Source: Streptomyces albus subsp. albus (GTDB taxonomy: Bacteria; Actinomycetota; Actinomycetes; Streptomycetales; Streptomycetaceae). From it: a stretch of 64,000 bases of DNA. A program made the position numbers and the translations under genes. Location of the stretch: NCBI RefSeq assembly GCF_000719865.1, contig NZ_JOID01000017.1, positions 62,001 through 126,000 of the forward strand, written 5' to 3'. This document shows, one piece after another, positions 49,271 to 57,149 of the stretch (positions are counted from its first letter, which is position 1; each line of letters starts with the position of its first letter). Below the pieces are notes generated by a model that ran no database searches, was not told the DNA's origin, and saw only the letters and a list, made by a program, of their open reading frames with translations.

Positions 49271-49462
49271 ATGCCTGTCATCACGTGGGAAGCCCCCTTC
49301 TGTGCAGAAGGCAACAACTGCTTCCGCCTCGGCACCGATGCCGACGGCAACGGCTACATAGCCCTCAACGGCCAGGAGGACCGTTACCTCACCGACTCCC
49401 TCGAAGCCCTGCGCACCCTCATCACCGACATCAAGGCCGGCAAGGCCGACCACCTGCTGTAG
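49271..49462 (+). CDS. Small DUF397-like partner protein
   Basis: A 63-residue protein. The layout fits DUF397: an early aromatic/Cys part (WEAPFCAEGNNCFRLG), a middle beta strand (NGYIALNG) and a C-terminal helix (SLEALRTLITDIKAG). It lacks the usual WRKSSYS opening, so it is a divergent member. It is in an operon with the XRE gene, 9 bases apart, and probably modulates that protein's DNA binding, as proposed for similar pairs. Confidence 0.65.
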   Translation: MPVITWEAPFCAEGNNCFRLGTDADGNGYIALNGQEDRYLTDSLEALRTLITDIKAGKADHLL

Positions 49463-49635
49463 GGCCCGCCCGCGCGGACCCCGGCTTCGGTGGCACCGGC
49501 GGCGAGGGTGGCGGCCGTCCCCCGCAGCGCCCGTTACCCGCAGTGGCGGGACCGGACGCCGGCCGGTGCACCCCGCGCGGGCGTCCGTTGTATGCGCTCG
49601 CGGAACACGGGGGATTCCCGGCGGCCTCCCGGCTT

Positions 49636-50367
49636 CTACACGCTGAGGGACGCGCGGATGGCGCTGATTTCGTCCGTCAGCTCGTCCATGATCTCGGGGG
49701 CCCGGTCCGGGGTGACGGAGTTCGGGTCGACCCCGCATTCGGCCTGCCGGGTGCGGAGCAGCGGGTGGTTGGGCATGGAGATCGGGAACGCCAGCGGGTC
49801 GAGTTCCGGGGCCCGTTCCGCGAGTTCGCGGATCGTGTCGTCGTCGTTGCCGGTGCCCGAGCCGACCATGAGCCAGCCCGTGGAGTCGTCCAGGCGCACG
49901 GCACCGGCCTCGATTCCCTTCGTCCACTCGGTGAACAGCGCGGCGAGGCTGGGAGCAGCCCGTACCGCGTCCCAGGTGTCGGGCGGGTACTCGTAGCGCC
50001 AGATCTCGCCCTCGTGGTCGCCGGCGAGGACGAACGTGTAGAAGAGGTACTCGAAGTGGAACAGCGGCAGTTGATGGCGCCAAGGGAACGGGACGCCGAT
50101 CGACAGTGAGAGGTCGTCGAGCGCGTCGCCGTCGCTCGGCCAGGGGAGCGTGAGTCCGCCGTCGGGCAGGAGCCGCTGGGAATCCCAGCCCTGGGATTGG
50201 AGCCACGTCAGCTGCTCGGGGACGTGGTTAACGTCGAACAGCCGGTGCACCAGGTCCGGAGGCGCCGGGGCCGGGGTGGCGGGCGCGGGCCAGTCGAGGC
50301 CCGCGGACGTGGCGGCCGCCCGGTAGCCCGCCACCGCGTCACGCAACACGGTCATGTCATCGAGCAT
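49636..50367 (-). CDS. SUKH (SMI1/KNR4)-like protein, possible immunity protein
   Basis: A 243-residue soluble protein. The central region (residues about 90-180) has the aromatic strand pattern of SUKH proteins (LPLFHFEYLFYTF, EGEIWRYEYPPDTW, SLAALFTEW). SUKH proteins often neutralise nuclease toxins encoded upstream. Here the next gene upstream on the same strand is a secreted protein with a NucA/NucB-like end, which supports that idea. The assignment is by pattern only. ATG at 50367; a second ATG at 50355 is possible. A repeat array and hairpin separate the two genes. Confidence 0.5.
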   Translation of the reverse strand: MLDDMTVLRDAVAGYRAAATSAGLDWPAPATPAPAPPDLVHRLFDVNHVPEQLTWLQSQGWDSQRLLPDGGLTLPWPSDGDALDDLSLSIGVPFPWRHQLPLFHFEYLFYTFVLAGDHEGEIWRYEYPPDTWDAVRAAPSLAALFTEWTKGIEAGAVRLDDSTGWLMVGSGTGNDDDTIRELAERAPELDPLAFPISMPNHPLLRTRQAECGVDPNSVTPDRAPEIMDELTDEISAIRASLSV

Positions 50368-50398
50368 GGCGGAAGCCTTCCACAGTCGGGCGGGGGCC

Positions 50399-50573
50399 GG
50401 GAGTCCGTTGCCGCGTCGCGCCGGGATCGGTGGCCCGCTGCCGCGTCGGGCGGGGTACCGGCGGTCCGCTGCCGCGTCGGGCGGGGCCGGCAGTCCGCTG
50501 CCGCGTCGCGCTCAGGTCGGCAGTCCACTACCGCGTCGCCCTGGGACCGGCGGTCCGCTGCCGCGTCGTGTGG
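50399..50573. repeat. Minisatellite: six 30-base units
   Basis: The motif (A/G)GTCC(G/A)CT(G/A)CCGCGTCG recurs with its CCGCGTCG part at 50411, 50441, 50472, 50501, 50531 and 50561, a 30-base period. The units vary at several positions. They fill the gap between the secreted-nuclease stop and the SUKH-like start. The last unit is also the left arm of a terminator hairpin. Confidence 0.85.
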
Positions 50574-50586
50574 CGCGGCAGCGGAC
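50553..50586 (-). terminator. Terminator hairpin after the secreted nuclease-like gene
   Basis: Perfect 13-base arms (GTCCGCTGCCGCG and its complement) and an 8-base loop, ending 13 bases beyond the stop. Its left arm belongs to the repeat array. Confidence 0.75.
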
Positions 50587-50598
50587 CGCGGTCGGTCG

Positions 50599-52977
50599 CT
50601 ACGGCGACGGCTGCATGCACACGCTGGCGCCGCTGCCGTTGACGCGGATGCCGAAGCTCGGGGCGCCGGCCGACACCCACGACTTGAGCGGCAGCACCAT
50701 GAACTTCTCCCCGTTCTTCACCTTGCACTTGCTGTGGAACACGGAGATGTCATTGCCCTGCGGATTCGCCTCCCGGCGAGGCACCGGCTTCAAGTCGGCG
50801 GTCAGGCCCGACAGGTTGACCGCCTGGTCCGTCGCCCAGAACGGGAACTCGTCGCAGACCTGGCCCCCGCGGTTGTCGCAGGCGTTCGGCCGGAACGCCA
50901 GCGTGTTGAACCAGCCGCGCCGGTGGCCGGCCGCCCGCGCGGCCTGACCGTCGATGCTGCGTCCCGGGGCCAGCCACGCGATCCGTCCGGGGGGCTGCGG
51001 ATAGCCCCCGTTGCCCATGGCGGCCACTATGTGGTCCCCGGTCTGCTGCATGTCCACGAACTTGTGGTTCTTCCCGCCCGGTACGTAGACGGCGAAGTCG
51101 TCGTCGCAGGGGGCGGTGCTGGTGCCCGTCTGTTTGAGGGCGGCGCAGGCCTGGTCGATGGTGCGCCGGAGGTAGGAGTCCTCGGTGCTGGTCCAGGCGA
51201 AGGGCATCTGGTGTTCGTCGGCTATCTCCTTCGTCGTTTTGATGAGTTGGGCGTAGGCCGTCAGGCTGTGGTACCACCGGCCCTCTTCCAGGCCCCAGTC
51301 CTCGTAGGTGTCGAAGTCGGTGGCGTGGTCGACCGGGTATTCGAGGAGGCCGCCGATGGCAATCGGGCTGGCGTCGATGATCGACCAGATGACCCCCAGC
51401 GCGACCCCGATGACGATCGCCGCCGCGATCACGACGACCCAGAAGATCACCGCGGAGACGGTGGCCGCGACTCCCGCACCCGCCGCCGCCGTCGCCGGTG
51501 GTGCCAGCAGCAGCGTGCAGGCGCCGCTCTGGAGGCACCAGGCGACCGGTTGGACCGGGTTGCCCGGGTCGAACAAGGGCGTCGTGTCGCTGGTCGGGGA
51601 CGGGTTCAGCGGTGAGAGCGCCGGTCCGCCGCCGGGCGAGGAGACGTCGCGGAGCAGCCCGGTGACATCGTCCGAGCAGTCGAACGACTCGTCCTCCTCC
51701 GGCGGCATGTGCTCTTCGACGCAACTGGCGTCCGCGGCGGTGTAGCAGCCGGGGAACACCTCGGTGCTGCCGCCCGGCACCGTCACGGCGGAACGCACAC
51801 TCGGCGCGATGTAGAAGTCGCCGCCCTGCGCGGCACACTGCGAACTCTCGCTGCTGACCTGCTGCGTGACCTCGTCGGGCACCGAGGGTGCGACGGTCTT
51901 GGTGATGAAGCCGCCGGAGAAGTCCCGCCACTGCGTGCCGTCTTCCTCCACCGCCTCGATCCGCAGCGTGTACGACGTGGCCGCTTCGAGCGGCTCGATC
52001 GGGTACTCGATGACGCTGTCCGCCGTGCACGGGTCCGCCTGCTCGCCCTCGGCGTCCAGGCAGTACTGCTCCATCGGGAACTCGTCGTGCAGCCGGCCGT
52101 CCAGGAAGGCGCGGTAGGTGACGTCCCCGTTGGGGTCGGGCTGCCACGTGGCCAGGGCGGAGCCCTCTTCCACGTCGAGCGTCAGCTCGGGATCGGGGTC
52201 GGGCGGTGTCTCGGCGGTGCGGAAGGTGGCCGTGGCGGGGACGGCCGACTTGTTGCCGGCCAGGTCGACGGCGACCACGGACACGGTGTGTTCGCTCTCG
52301 GCCGGCAGGCCGGTCATGGTGTACGAGCGGGTGGCGCTGTTGGTCCGTATCGCGGGCCCGCCGTCGACGCGGATCTCGTATCCGGCCAGGCCGTAGTTGT
52401 CGGTGGCCGGGTCCCAGCTCGCCGTGGCCGAGGTGTGCGTGACGTCGCCGACGCTCAGGCCGGTGACGTCGCTCGGCGCGATCCTGTCGACGATGGTGAA
52501 GGACCGCAGGATCCGCGCGAACCGCTTCGGATCGCGTTCCGCGCGGGTGCACACCAGGTTCTCGCCGAGCTGCGGCGGGCGCAGGCGCGTCTCCCACGAC
52601 GAGGCCCACCCCGCCACGCCGTCCGGCGGCGGGCCGACGGTGAAGTCGGCCGACACCACCTTGCCCATGGAGACGTCGACCATGCTCGCCTTTTTGTGCA
52701 GCACACCGGAGAGGTCGATCTTGCCCTCTTCGTCGACCGCGACTTCCTCGTCGGGAGCCGGCAGGTCGAGCCGGATGGCGGCATGGTTCTCGTCGTCGAC
52801 CGAGTTCCCGTCCTCGCCCGGCGCGGTCATGCCCGCGCACGCGGCCGGCGGGGTCCGCACCTTGTCGGCGGCTTCCGCCTTGGTGGCCGGCAGGTTCACC
52901 AGCCCGACGGGCAGCGCGATCGACAGGAGTATCGCTGTCGCTCTTAAGTGCTTGAGCACGTGGCTTTTCTTCCGCAT
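50599..52977 (-). CDS. Secreted multidomain protein with FN3-like repeats and NucA/NucB-like C-terminus
   Basis: A 792-residue protein. Order: signal peptide (about 1-36, ending ATKAEA), an acidic region, two fibronectin-III-like domains (about 165-255 and 258-360), a Ser/Pro-rich linker, a strong hydrophobic segment (about 505-535, VIFWVVVIAAAIVIGVALG), and a C-terminal domain (about 610-792). There, CDEFPFW with flanking Cys pairs, GGQVCDEFPF and NPQGNDISVF resemble NucA/NucB deoxyribonucleases. The layout suggests a surface or exported nuclease, perhaps an antibacterial effector. Codon 11 is TTA (52945-52947), so bldA control is likely. Downstream lies a SUKH-like gene. Confidence 0.65.
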   Translation of the reverse strand: MRKKSHVLKHLRATAILLSIALPVGLVNLPATKAEAADKVRTPPAACAGMTAPGEDGNSVDDENHAAIRLDLPAPDEEVAVDEEGKIDLSGVLHKKASMVDVSMGKVVSADFTVGPPPDGVAGWASSWETRLRPPQLGENLVCTRAERDPKRFARILRSFTIVDRIAPSDVTGLSVGDVTHTSATASWDPATDNYGLAGYEIRVDGGPAIRTNSATRSYTMTGLPAESEHTVSVVAVDLAGNKSAVPATATFRTAETPPDPDPELTLDVEEGSALATWQPDPNGDVTYRAFLDGRLHDEFPMEQYCLDAEGEQADPCTADSVIEYPIEPLEAATSYTLRIEAVEEDGTQWRDFSGGFITKTVAPSVPDEVTQQVSSESSQCAAQGGDFYIAPSVRSAVTVPGGSTEVFPGCYTAADASCVEEHMPPEEDESFDCSDDVTGLLRDVSSPGGGPALSPLNPSPTSDTTPLFDPGNPVQPVAWCLQSGACTLLLAPPATAAAGAGVAATVSAVIFWVVVIAAAIVIGVALGVIWSIIDASPIAIGGLLEYPVDHATDFDTYEDWGLEEGRWYHSLTAYAQLIKTTKEIADEHQMPFAWTSTEDSYLRRTIDQACAALKQTGTSTAPCDDDFAVYVPGGKNHKFVDMQQTGDHIVAAMGNGGYPQPPGRIAWLAPGRSIDGQAARAAGHRRGWFNTLAFRPNACDNRGGQVCDEFPFWATDQAVNLSGLTADLKPVPRREANPQGNDISVFHSKCKVKNGEKFMVLPLKSWVSAGAPSFGIRVNGSGASVCMQPSP

Positions 52978-53072
52978 AACCCCTCCCCTGCGTTCCTGTG
53001 CCGTCGGTCAGCGCGATGGCAGGTCATGTGGGGGGAGTTCGCGACTCGCGTGGCGCTGGAAACGACGCGATG

Positions 53073-53117
53073 TCACTGTTCGGAGTGACGGCGTGTGTTT
53101 GACCCCTCCTGGGTCAA
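53073..53117. promoter_or_regulatory. Two inverted repeats upstream of the secreted nuclease-like gene
   Basis: TCACT-N6-AGTGA lies at 53073-53088 and TTGACCC-N5-GGGTCAA at 53099-53117, about 95-140 bases ahead of the start. They are candidate operators; no clear -35/-10 pair was found. Confidence 0.45.
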
Positions 53118-53209
53118 TTTCGTCGGCCCACGAAGGCTAGAGGACACCTCGGAGATTGTCAGTGCACCGACAATCAACGCCGCAAGTTGGCTGGAACCAG
53201 CCCATGCCA

Positions 53210-53427
53210 GGCGCCCGGCCGCCGGGCAGCGCCGTGGCGGACGGCGTTGGTGGCGGCCGGCTCGGAGGTCCACAGGGCGTGGTCGTCGCCGAGGTAGGGG
53301 GCGAAGGGCCTGCGGCCAGCGATGTGGCGACGGCGTGCCGGGCGGGCCGTGCATGCCGTGCATGCCGTACGGAGGCTGGGCGGGCGGGAAAGCGCCAGTG
53401 GGCGGGTACGCGAGGGATCTCGGGCAT
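53210..53427 (-). pseudogene. Broken copy of the RsbW-like ATPase gene
   Basis: From the ATG at 53427 the reading MPEIPRVPAHWRFPARP closely matches the first residues of the ATPase at 48152 (MPEIPLVPAHWRFPAHP). After ATSL the frame shifts: YLGDDHALWTSEPAATNAVRHGA continues the match in another frame (intact copy: HLGDDLGLLTSELVTNAIRHGA). The rest of the ATP lid is missing. A small duplicated insertion (CATGCCGTG-type repeat) adds residues near 25. It is a truncated, frameshifted paralogue. Confidence 0.75.
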
Positions 53428-53727
53428 GGGTCAGTGTTGGTCGTCACTACCGACCAGCCGCATCCCGGCAACCGGGCCCGGGCTTCCGAGCCGTCGGGCT
53501 CGCCAACGCCCGCCATTGATCCGCTCGTTCATCCGTCCGGCGAGCGGAAGGACAAATCCAGAGTGCTCTGGTTCCCAGCCGTGCGCGGGCGCGGTAAGGA
53601 TGGCGCGTTCGACTTCCCCAGGCAGTACGGGGTCGGCGGGCTTGCCGTATGCCACGGGACGAAGCCGTCCGACTGATCCCGGTGGAACGGCGAGGTAGAC
53701 CTGAGACAGGCTCACTATTCTGCGTGG
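53428..53727. other. Gap upstream of the 503-residue membrane protein
   Basis: Three hundred bases with no supportable gene, RNA or strong hairpin. Confidence 0.4.
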
Positions 53728-55239
53728 GTGCTCTCCTATGACGAGTTGTCCTCTCCGGAGCGCGAGCTGTGGGATGCGTTTCCCCAGGGGCACCGAGTTG
53801 ATCTGCGCACCGGTGGCCCCGCCACGGACGATCCCGCCGCGGGCGCCCGATGGGGGCCCGAGCGTACGGTTCGTGCGGCTGTCGTGGCGGCGCTGCTCCT
53901 CGGCGCGAACGGTGACCGGGCCGGCGCCGTCGCCGCTCTGCGGCTCACCGGCGCGCGCGTCACGGGCCGTCTCGACCTGTCCGGAGCCGAGGTCGGTCAC
54001 ACGGTCTCGCTGAAGGACTGCCGACTGGACGAGGCCGTGAGCCTGCGCGGTGCCACGACTCGAACGTTCGAGATCACGGACAGCCGGCTTCCCGGGATCG
54101 ACGCCGAACTGGCCCGCATCGGAGGTGACCTGGATCTGAGGCGATCCGTTGCCGAAGGCGGCTCCCTCGTACTCATCGGCGCTCATGTGGCCGGCAATCT
54201 GCTCCTCACGGCCACCAAGGTCTCGGGTCCCGGAGAGTGGGCCGTGCTGGCCGGCGGCCTCGCCGTGGAGGGTGCTCTCTTCGGCCGGCGGCTCACCACA
54301 CGAGGCGGGCTGCGGCTACCCGGCGCACAGCTCCGCAGCGGCCTGTTCCTGCAGGCCGCACGGCTGGAGAACGCCGGCGGCGTCGCACTCGCCGCAGGGG
54401 GCGTGGCCGCCTCGGCCGTGGACTGCTCGGAGGGTTTCACCGCACAGGGGGAAGTGCGGCTGCGGAGGGCCCGGATAGGAGGTCTGCTGAGTTTCGCGGG
54501 AGCCCACCTGAGAGGCACCGGCATAGCCCTCGATTGTGCGGCGATGCAGGTCGGGGAGTTCGACTACTCAACCGCCGCGCCGGCCGCAGGAACGGTGGAC
54601 CTCCGCTCCGCACACGCCGCCTGGTGCCGGGACGACGAACAGAGCTGGCCGGAGAAGGTCCGGCTGGACGGATTCACCTACGGCTCCATCCGCTACGGCG
54701 ACACCGTGCACGCGGCGGGTGAAGAGGAAACTCCCGCCGGGGACGAGGTGGCCCGTCGCCTGGCGTGGGTCCGGCGGAGTCCCGGCTATGCCCCGCAGCC
54801 GTACATGCAACTCGCGGACTGGTACCGCCGGATCGGCCACGACGACGACGCCCGGCGCGTGCTCCTGGCCAAACAGCGCCACCGGCGCCGGACGCTGCCC
54901 TGGGCCGCACGTGCGTGGGGGCACCTGCTCGACGTCACCGTCGGCTATGGCTACCGCCCCTGGCTGGCCGGCGTCTGGCTCCTCGCGCTGACCCTGCTGG
55001 GCACGCTGTCCTTCGGCACGCACTCCCCCAGTCCGAGCAAGCCCGGGGAGGGAGCCCCGTTCCAGCCGCTCGTCTACACGCTGGACCTCCTGATCCCCAT
55101 CGGGAGCCTGGGTCAGCGCACAGCCTGGTACTGGTCGAACGGCGGTCTCCAGTGGCTGGCCTACCTGCTGATCGCCGTCGGCTGGGTACTGACGACCGCC
55201 GTCGTCGCCGGTGTCACCCGCACCCTGCAGAAGACGTAG
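53728..55239 (+). CDS. Membrane protein with pentapeptide-like repeat domain
   Basis: A 503-residue protein. Residues about 65-300 carry repeated strands with a periodic Leu/Phe (GARVTGRLDLSGAEV, GGDLDLRRS, GEVRLRRARIGGLLSFAGAHL), like a right-handed beta helix of the pentapeptide type. A linker with PQPYMQLADWYRRIGHDDDARRVL follows, then two to three membrane helices near 415-500. Streptomyces relatives are often labelled membrane-associated oxidoreductase, but I see no cofactor motif. The role is unknown. GTG start; the next gene follows by 53 bases on the same strand. Confidence 0.65.
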   Translation: MLSYDELSSPERELWDAFPQGHRVDLRTGGPATDDPAAGARWGPERTVRAAVVAALLLGANGDRAGAVAALRLTGARVTGRLDLSGAEVGHTVSLKDCRLDEAVSLRGATTRTFEITDSRLPGIDAELARIGGDLDLRRSVAEGGSLVLIGAHVAGNLLLTATKVSGPGEWAVLAGGLAVEGALFGRRLTTRGGLRLPGAQLRSGLFLQAARLENAGGVALAAGGVAASAVDCSEGFTAQGEVRLRRARIGGLLSFAGAHLRGTGIALDCAAMQVGEFDYSTAAPAAGTVDLRSAHAAWCRDDEQSWPEKVRLDGFTYGSIRYGDTVHAAGEEETPAGDEVARRLAWVRRSPGYAPQPYMQLADWYRRIGHDDDARRVLLAKQRHRRRTLPWAARAWGHLLDVTVGYGYRPWLAGVWLLALTLLGTLSFGTHSPSPSKPGEGAPFQPLVYTLDLLIPIGSLGQRTAWYWSNGGLQWLAYLLIAVGWVLTTAVVAGVTRTLQKT

Positions 55240-55292
55240 CGGGCGCGGGCCGTTCGGCGGAGCCGGCGCGGCCGGTGCGTACGCTGGGCGGC

Positions 55293-56372
55293 GTGCAGCT
55301 GCTTCCGACACCCGTCCGCCGGCTCGCTGCCTGGTGCGCCGTCATCCTGCTGGTCTCCGGCGTCGTCTACATCGGGATCCGGTTGAGCGTGGCGTTCCGG
55401 CCGGCCGTCATTCCGGTGCTGCTCGCTCTGCTCGGCACCGCGCTGCTCCTCCCCCTGCACCGGTGGCTCGTGAAGGCGGGGGTCCACCGCTCCCTCGCCG
55501 CCGGGCTCACCTGCGCCGCCGTCCTCGGAGCGGTCGGCGGTGCCGTGTACGTCGTGACGATCGCGCTGGTCGACACCTGGGACCAGATCGTCGACTCGCT
55601 GCGCAGGGCGGTGCGGGATCTGGCCGATCAGTTCGGGGCGTCCGGCACCTCCCTGGAGGATCTCGCCGACCATGCCGTGGGCGTCCTGGGCAGGTTCGGC
55701 GGATCGGCCGCCTCGGGCGTCGTCAGCGGGGTCAGCTGGGCCGTCCAGGCGCTCGGCATGGCGGTGCTCGCGCTGCTGCTGGTCTTCTTCTTCCTGCGCG
55801 ACTCCGACCGGGCCGCGGACACCCTGCGCTCGCTCGTCCCGCGCGACAGCGCCGACACCGTCGAGGCGATGGCCCGGCGGGCCTTCGAGGGCGTCGAGGG
55901 GTTCATGCGGGGCACCACCGTGGTGGCGCTCATCGACGCGGTCTGCATCACCGCGGGCCTGCTCGTCCTGCGCGTGCCGGGGGCCCTCGGGCTCGGCGCG
56001 CTCGTCTTCATCGGCGCCTACGTCCCCTATCTCGGCGCCTTCGCTTCCGGCGCCGTGGCCGTGCTGGTCGCGCTCGCCGACCGGGGGCTCGCCATCGCGC
56101 TCTGGGTGCTGGGCGTGGTGCTCGTGGTCCAGATGCTGGAGGGGAACATCTTCCAGCCGGTGGTCCAGAGCCGGACCGTGCGGATGCACCCCGCTGTGGT
56201 CCTCGTGGCGCTCACCGCGGGCGCGTCCGTGGCCGGGATCGTCGGCGTGCTCCTCGCCGTACCGGTCACCGCGGCGGCGTTCGGGGTCGGCCGCGAGCTG
56301 CGCGCCCGGTACGCGGCGTCCCCGGCCCCGCCGTCCGGGGGGCACTCCCCCGGGCCGGCCGCGGACGCGTAG
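55293..56372 (+). CDS. AI-2E family transporter (PerM/TqsA-like)
   Basis: A 359-residue membrane protein with seven to eight helices in the family pattern: an N-terminal pair, an extracytoplasmic amphipathic part (residues about 85-150), then a C-terminal helical bundle with GAYVPYLGAF and VQMLEGNIFQPVVQSR, the best conserved signature. Members export small molecules or act as cation/proton antiporters; the substrate is unknown. GTG at 55293 is the start closest to the first helix. It may be co-transcribed with the preceding gene. Confidence 0.85.
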   Translation: MQLLPTPVRRLAAWCAVILLVSGVVYIGIRLSVAFRPAVIPVLLALLGTALLLPLHRWLVKAGVHRSLAAGLTCAAVLGAVGGAVYVVTIALVDTWDQIVDSLRRAVRDLADQFGASGTSLEDLADHAVGVLGRFGGSAASGVVSGVSWAVQALGMAVLALLLVFFFLRDSDRAADTLRSLVPRDSADTVEAMARRAFEGVEGFMRGTTVVALIDAVCITAGLLVLRVPGALGLGALVFIGAYVPYLGAFASGAVAVLVALADRGLAIALWVLGVVLVVQMLEGNIFQPVVQSRTVRMHPAVVLVALTAGASVAGIVGVLLAVPVTAAAFGVGRELRARYAASPAPPSGGHSPGPAADA

Positions 56373-56452
56373 GGCCGGAGCCGGGGCCCGGGGCGGTCCT
56401 GGGGCTCCCGTCCGACCGTCAGGTGGTTGCTTCGGGGAGCCACGGTGATGCT

Positions 56453-56863
56453 CTACGCGTTGGACCAGGTCCGGGTGGACAGCACCAGCAGGTAGCCGTC
56501 CGGGTCCTGGAGGGTGACGCCCCAGGTGTCCCAGTACGGGTTGTGCGCGGGTACCCGCTTGCCGCCGTGCGTTTCGAGCCGTTCCACCAGGGAGTCGGGT
56601 ACCGGTTCGCCGAGATAGACGACCAGCAGGTCTTCGGGGGTCGGCTGCGGGTCCACGGGGGCGGCGGGATCGTGGACGAGTTCCAGGTGCCAGGCGGCGC
56701 CGGGCCAACCGACCATGAGGAGTGAGTGCAAGCCGGGAGTACCGTCCGCCGCGTGCCGGTACAGGACGTCGAGACCGAGGCCGGAGACCCAGAACCGTTC
56801 CGCGGCCCGGAGGTCGCGCGACGGGCGGGCGATGCGGATGTGGGCCGTGGCGTCAACCGGCAA
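56453..56863 (-). CDS. VOC superfamily (glyoxalase/bleomycin-resistance fold) protein
   Basis: A 136-residue protein with two beta-alpha-beta-beta-beta modules. Visible are ARPSRDLRAAERFWVSGLG, WHLELVHD, the Asn/Trp-rich NPYWDTWGVTLQDPDGY and VLS at the end. The likely metal ligands are His in AHIRI, Glu in HLELV and others not certain. Members bind metals and act as lyases, dioxygenases or drug-binding proteins; no substrate can be named. TTG start with AGGAGG ahead. From here to the AraC gene stop nothing else is supportable. Confidence 0.82.
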   Translation of the reverse strand: MPVDATAHIRIARPSRDLRAAERFWVSGLGLDVLYRHAADGTPGLHSLLMVGWPGAAWHLELVHDPAAPVDPQPTPEDLLVVYLGEPVPDSLVERLETHGGKRVPAHNPYWDTWGVTLQDPDGYLLVLSTRTWSNA

Positions 56864-57149
56864 AACGATGCCTCCTGGTCGCGCGGGCCCCTCGTGAGCC
56901 GGCGGGTGGCTCAGAGCCTAGAGAGCCGGTGCTCGTGAGCCCATCGGGCGCTGGTCCTAGGTCCCGTCTCCCACCACGGATTTGTGGCGGCGTTGGTGTG
57001 CGCGGCGGCGGTGTGGGGGCGGGGTCTGCTGCTCGCCGCCTTCGGCGGTTCCGGGGCCGTGGTCCCGGTCGGTGGTCTGCGGTCGGTGGTCTGCGGGCAG
57101 CTCTCAGCCCGCGCCGGCGGGGTCCCGGCGGGCGTGCCCCGGCCGGGGA

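Noticed and set aside
50399..50573. CRISPR array
   Set aside because: The units are contiguous 30-base repeats with no unique spacers and no cas genes nearby; a minisatellite fits.
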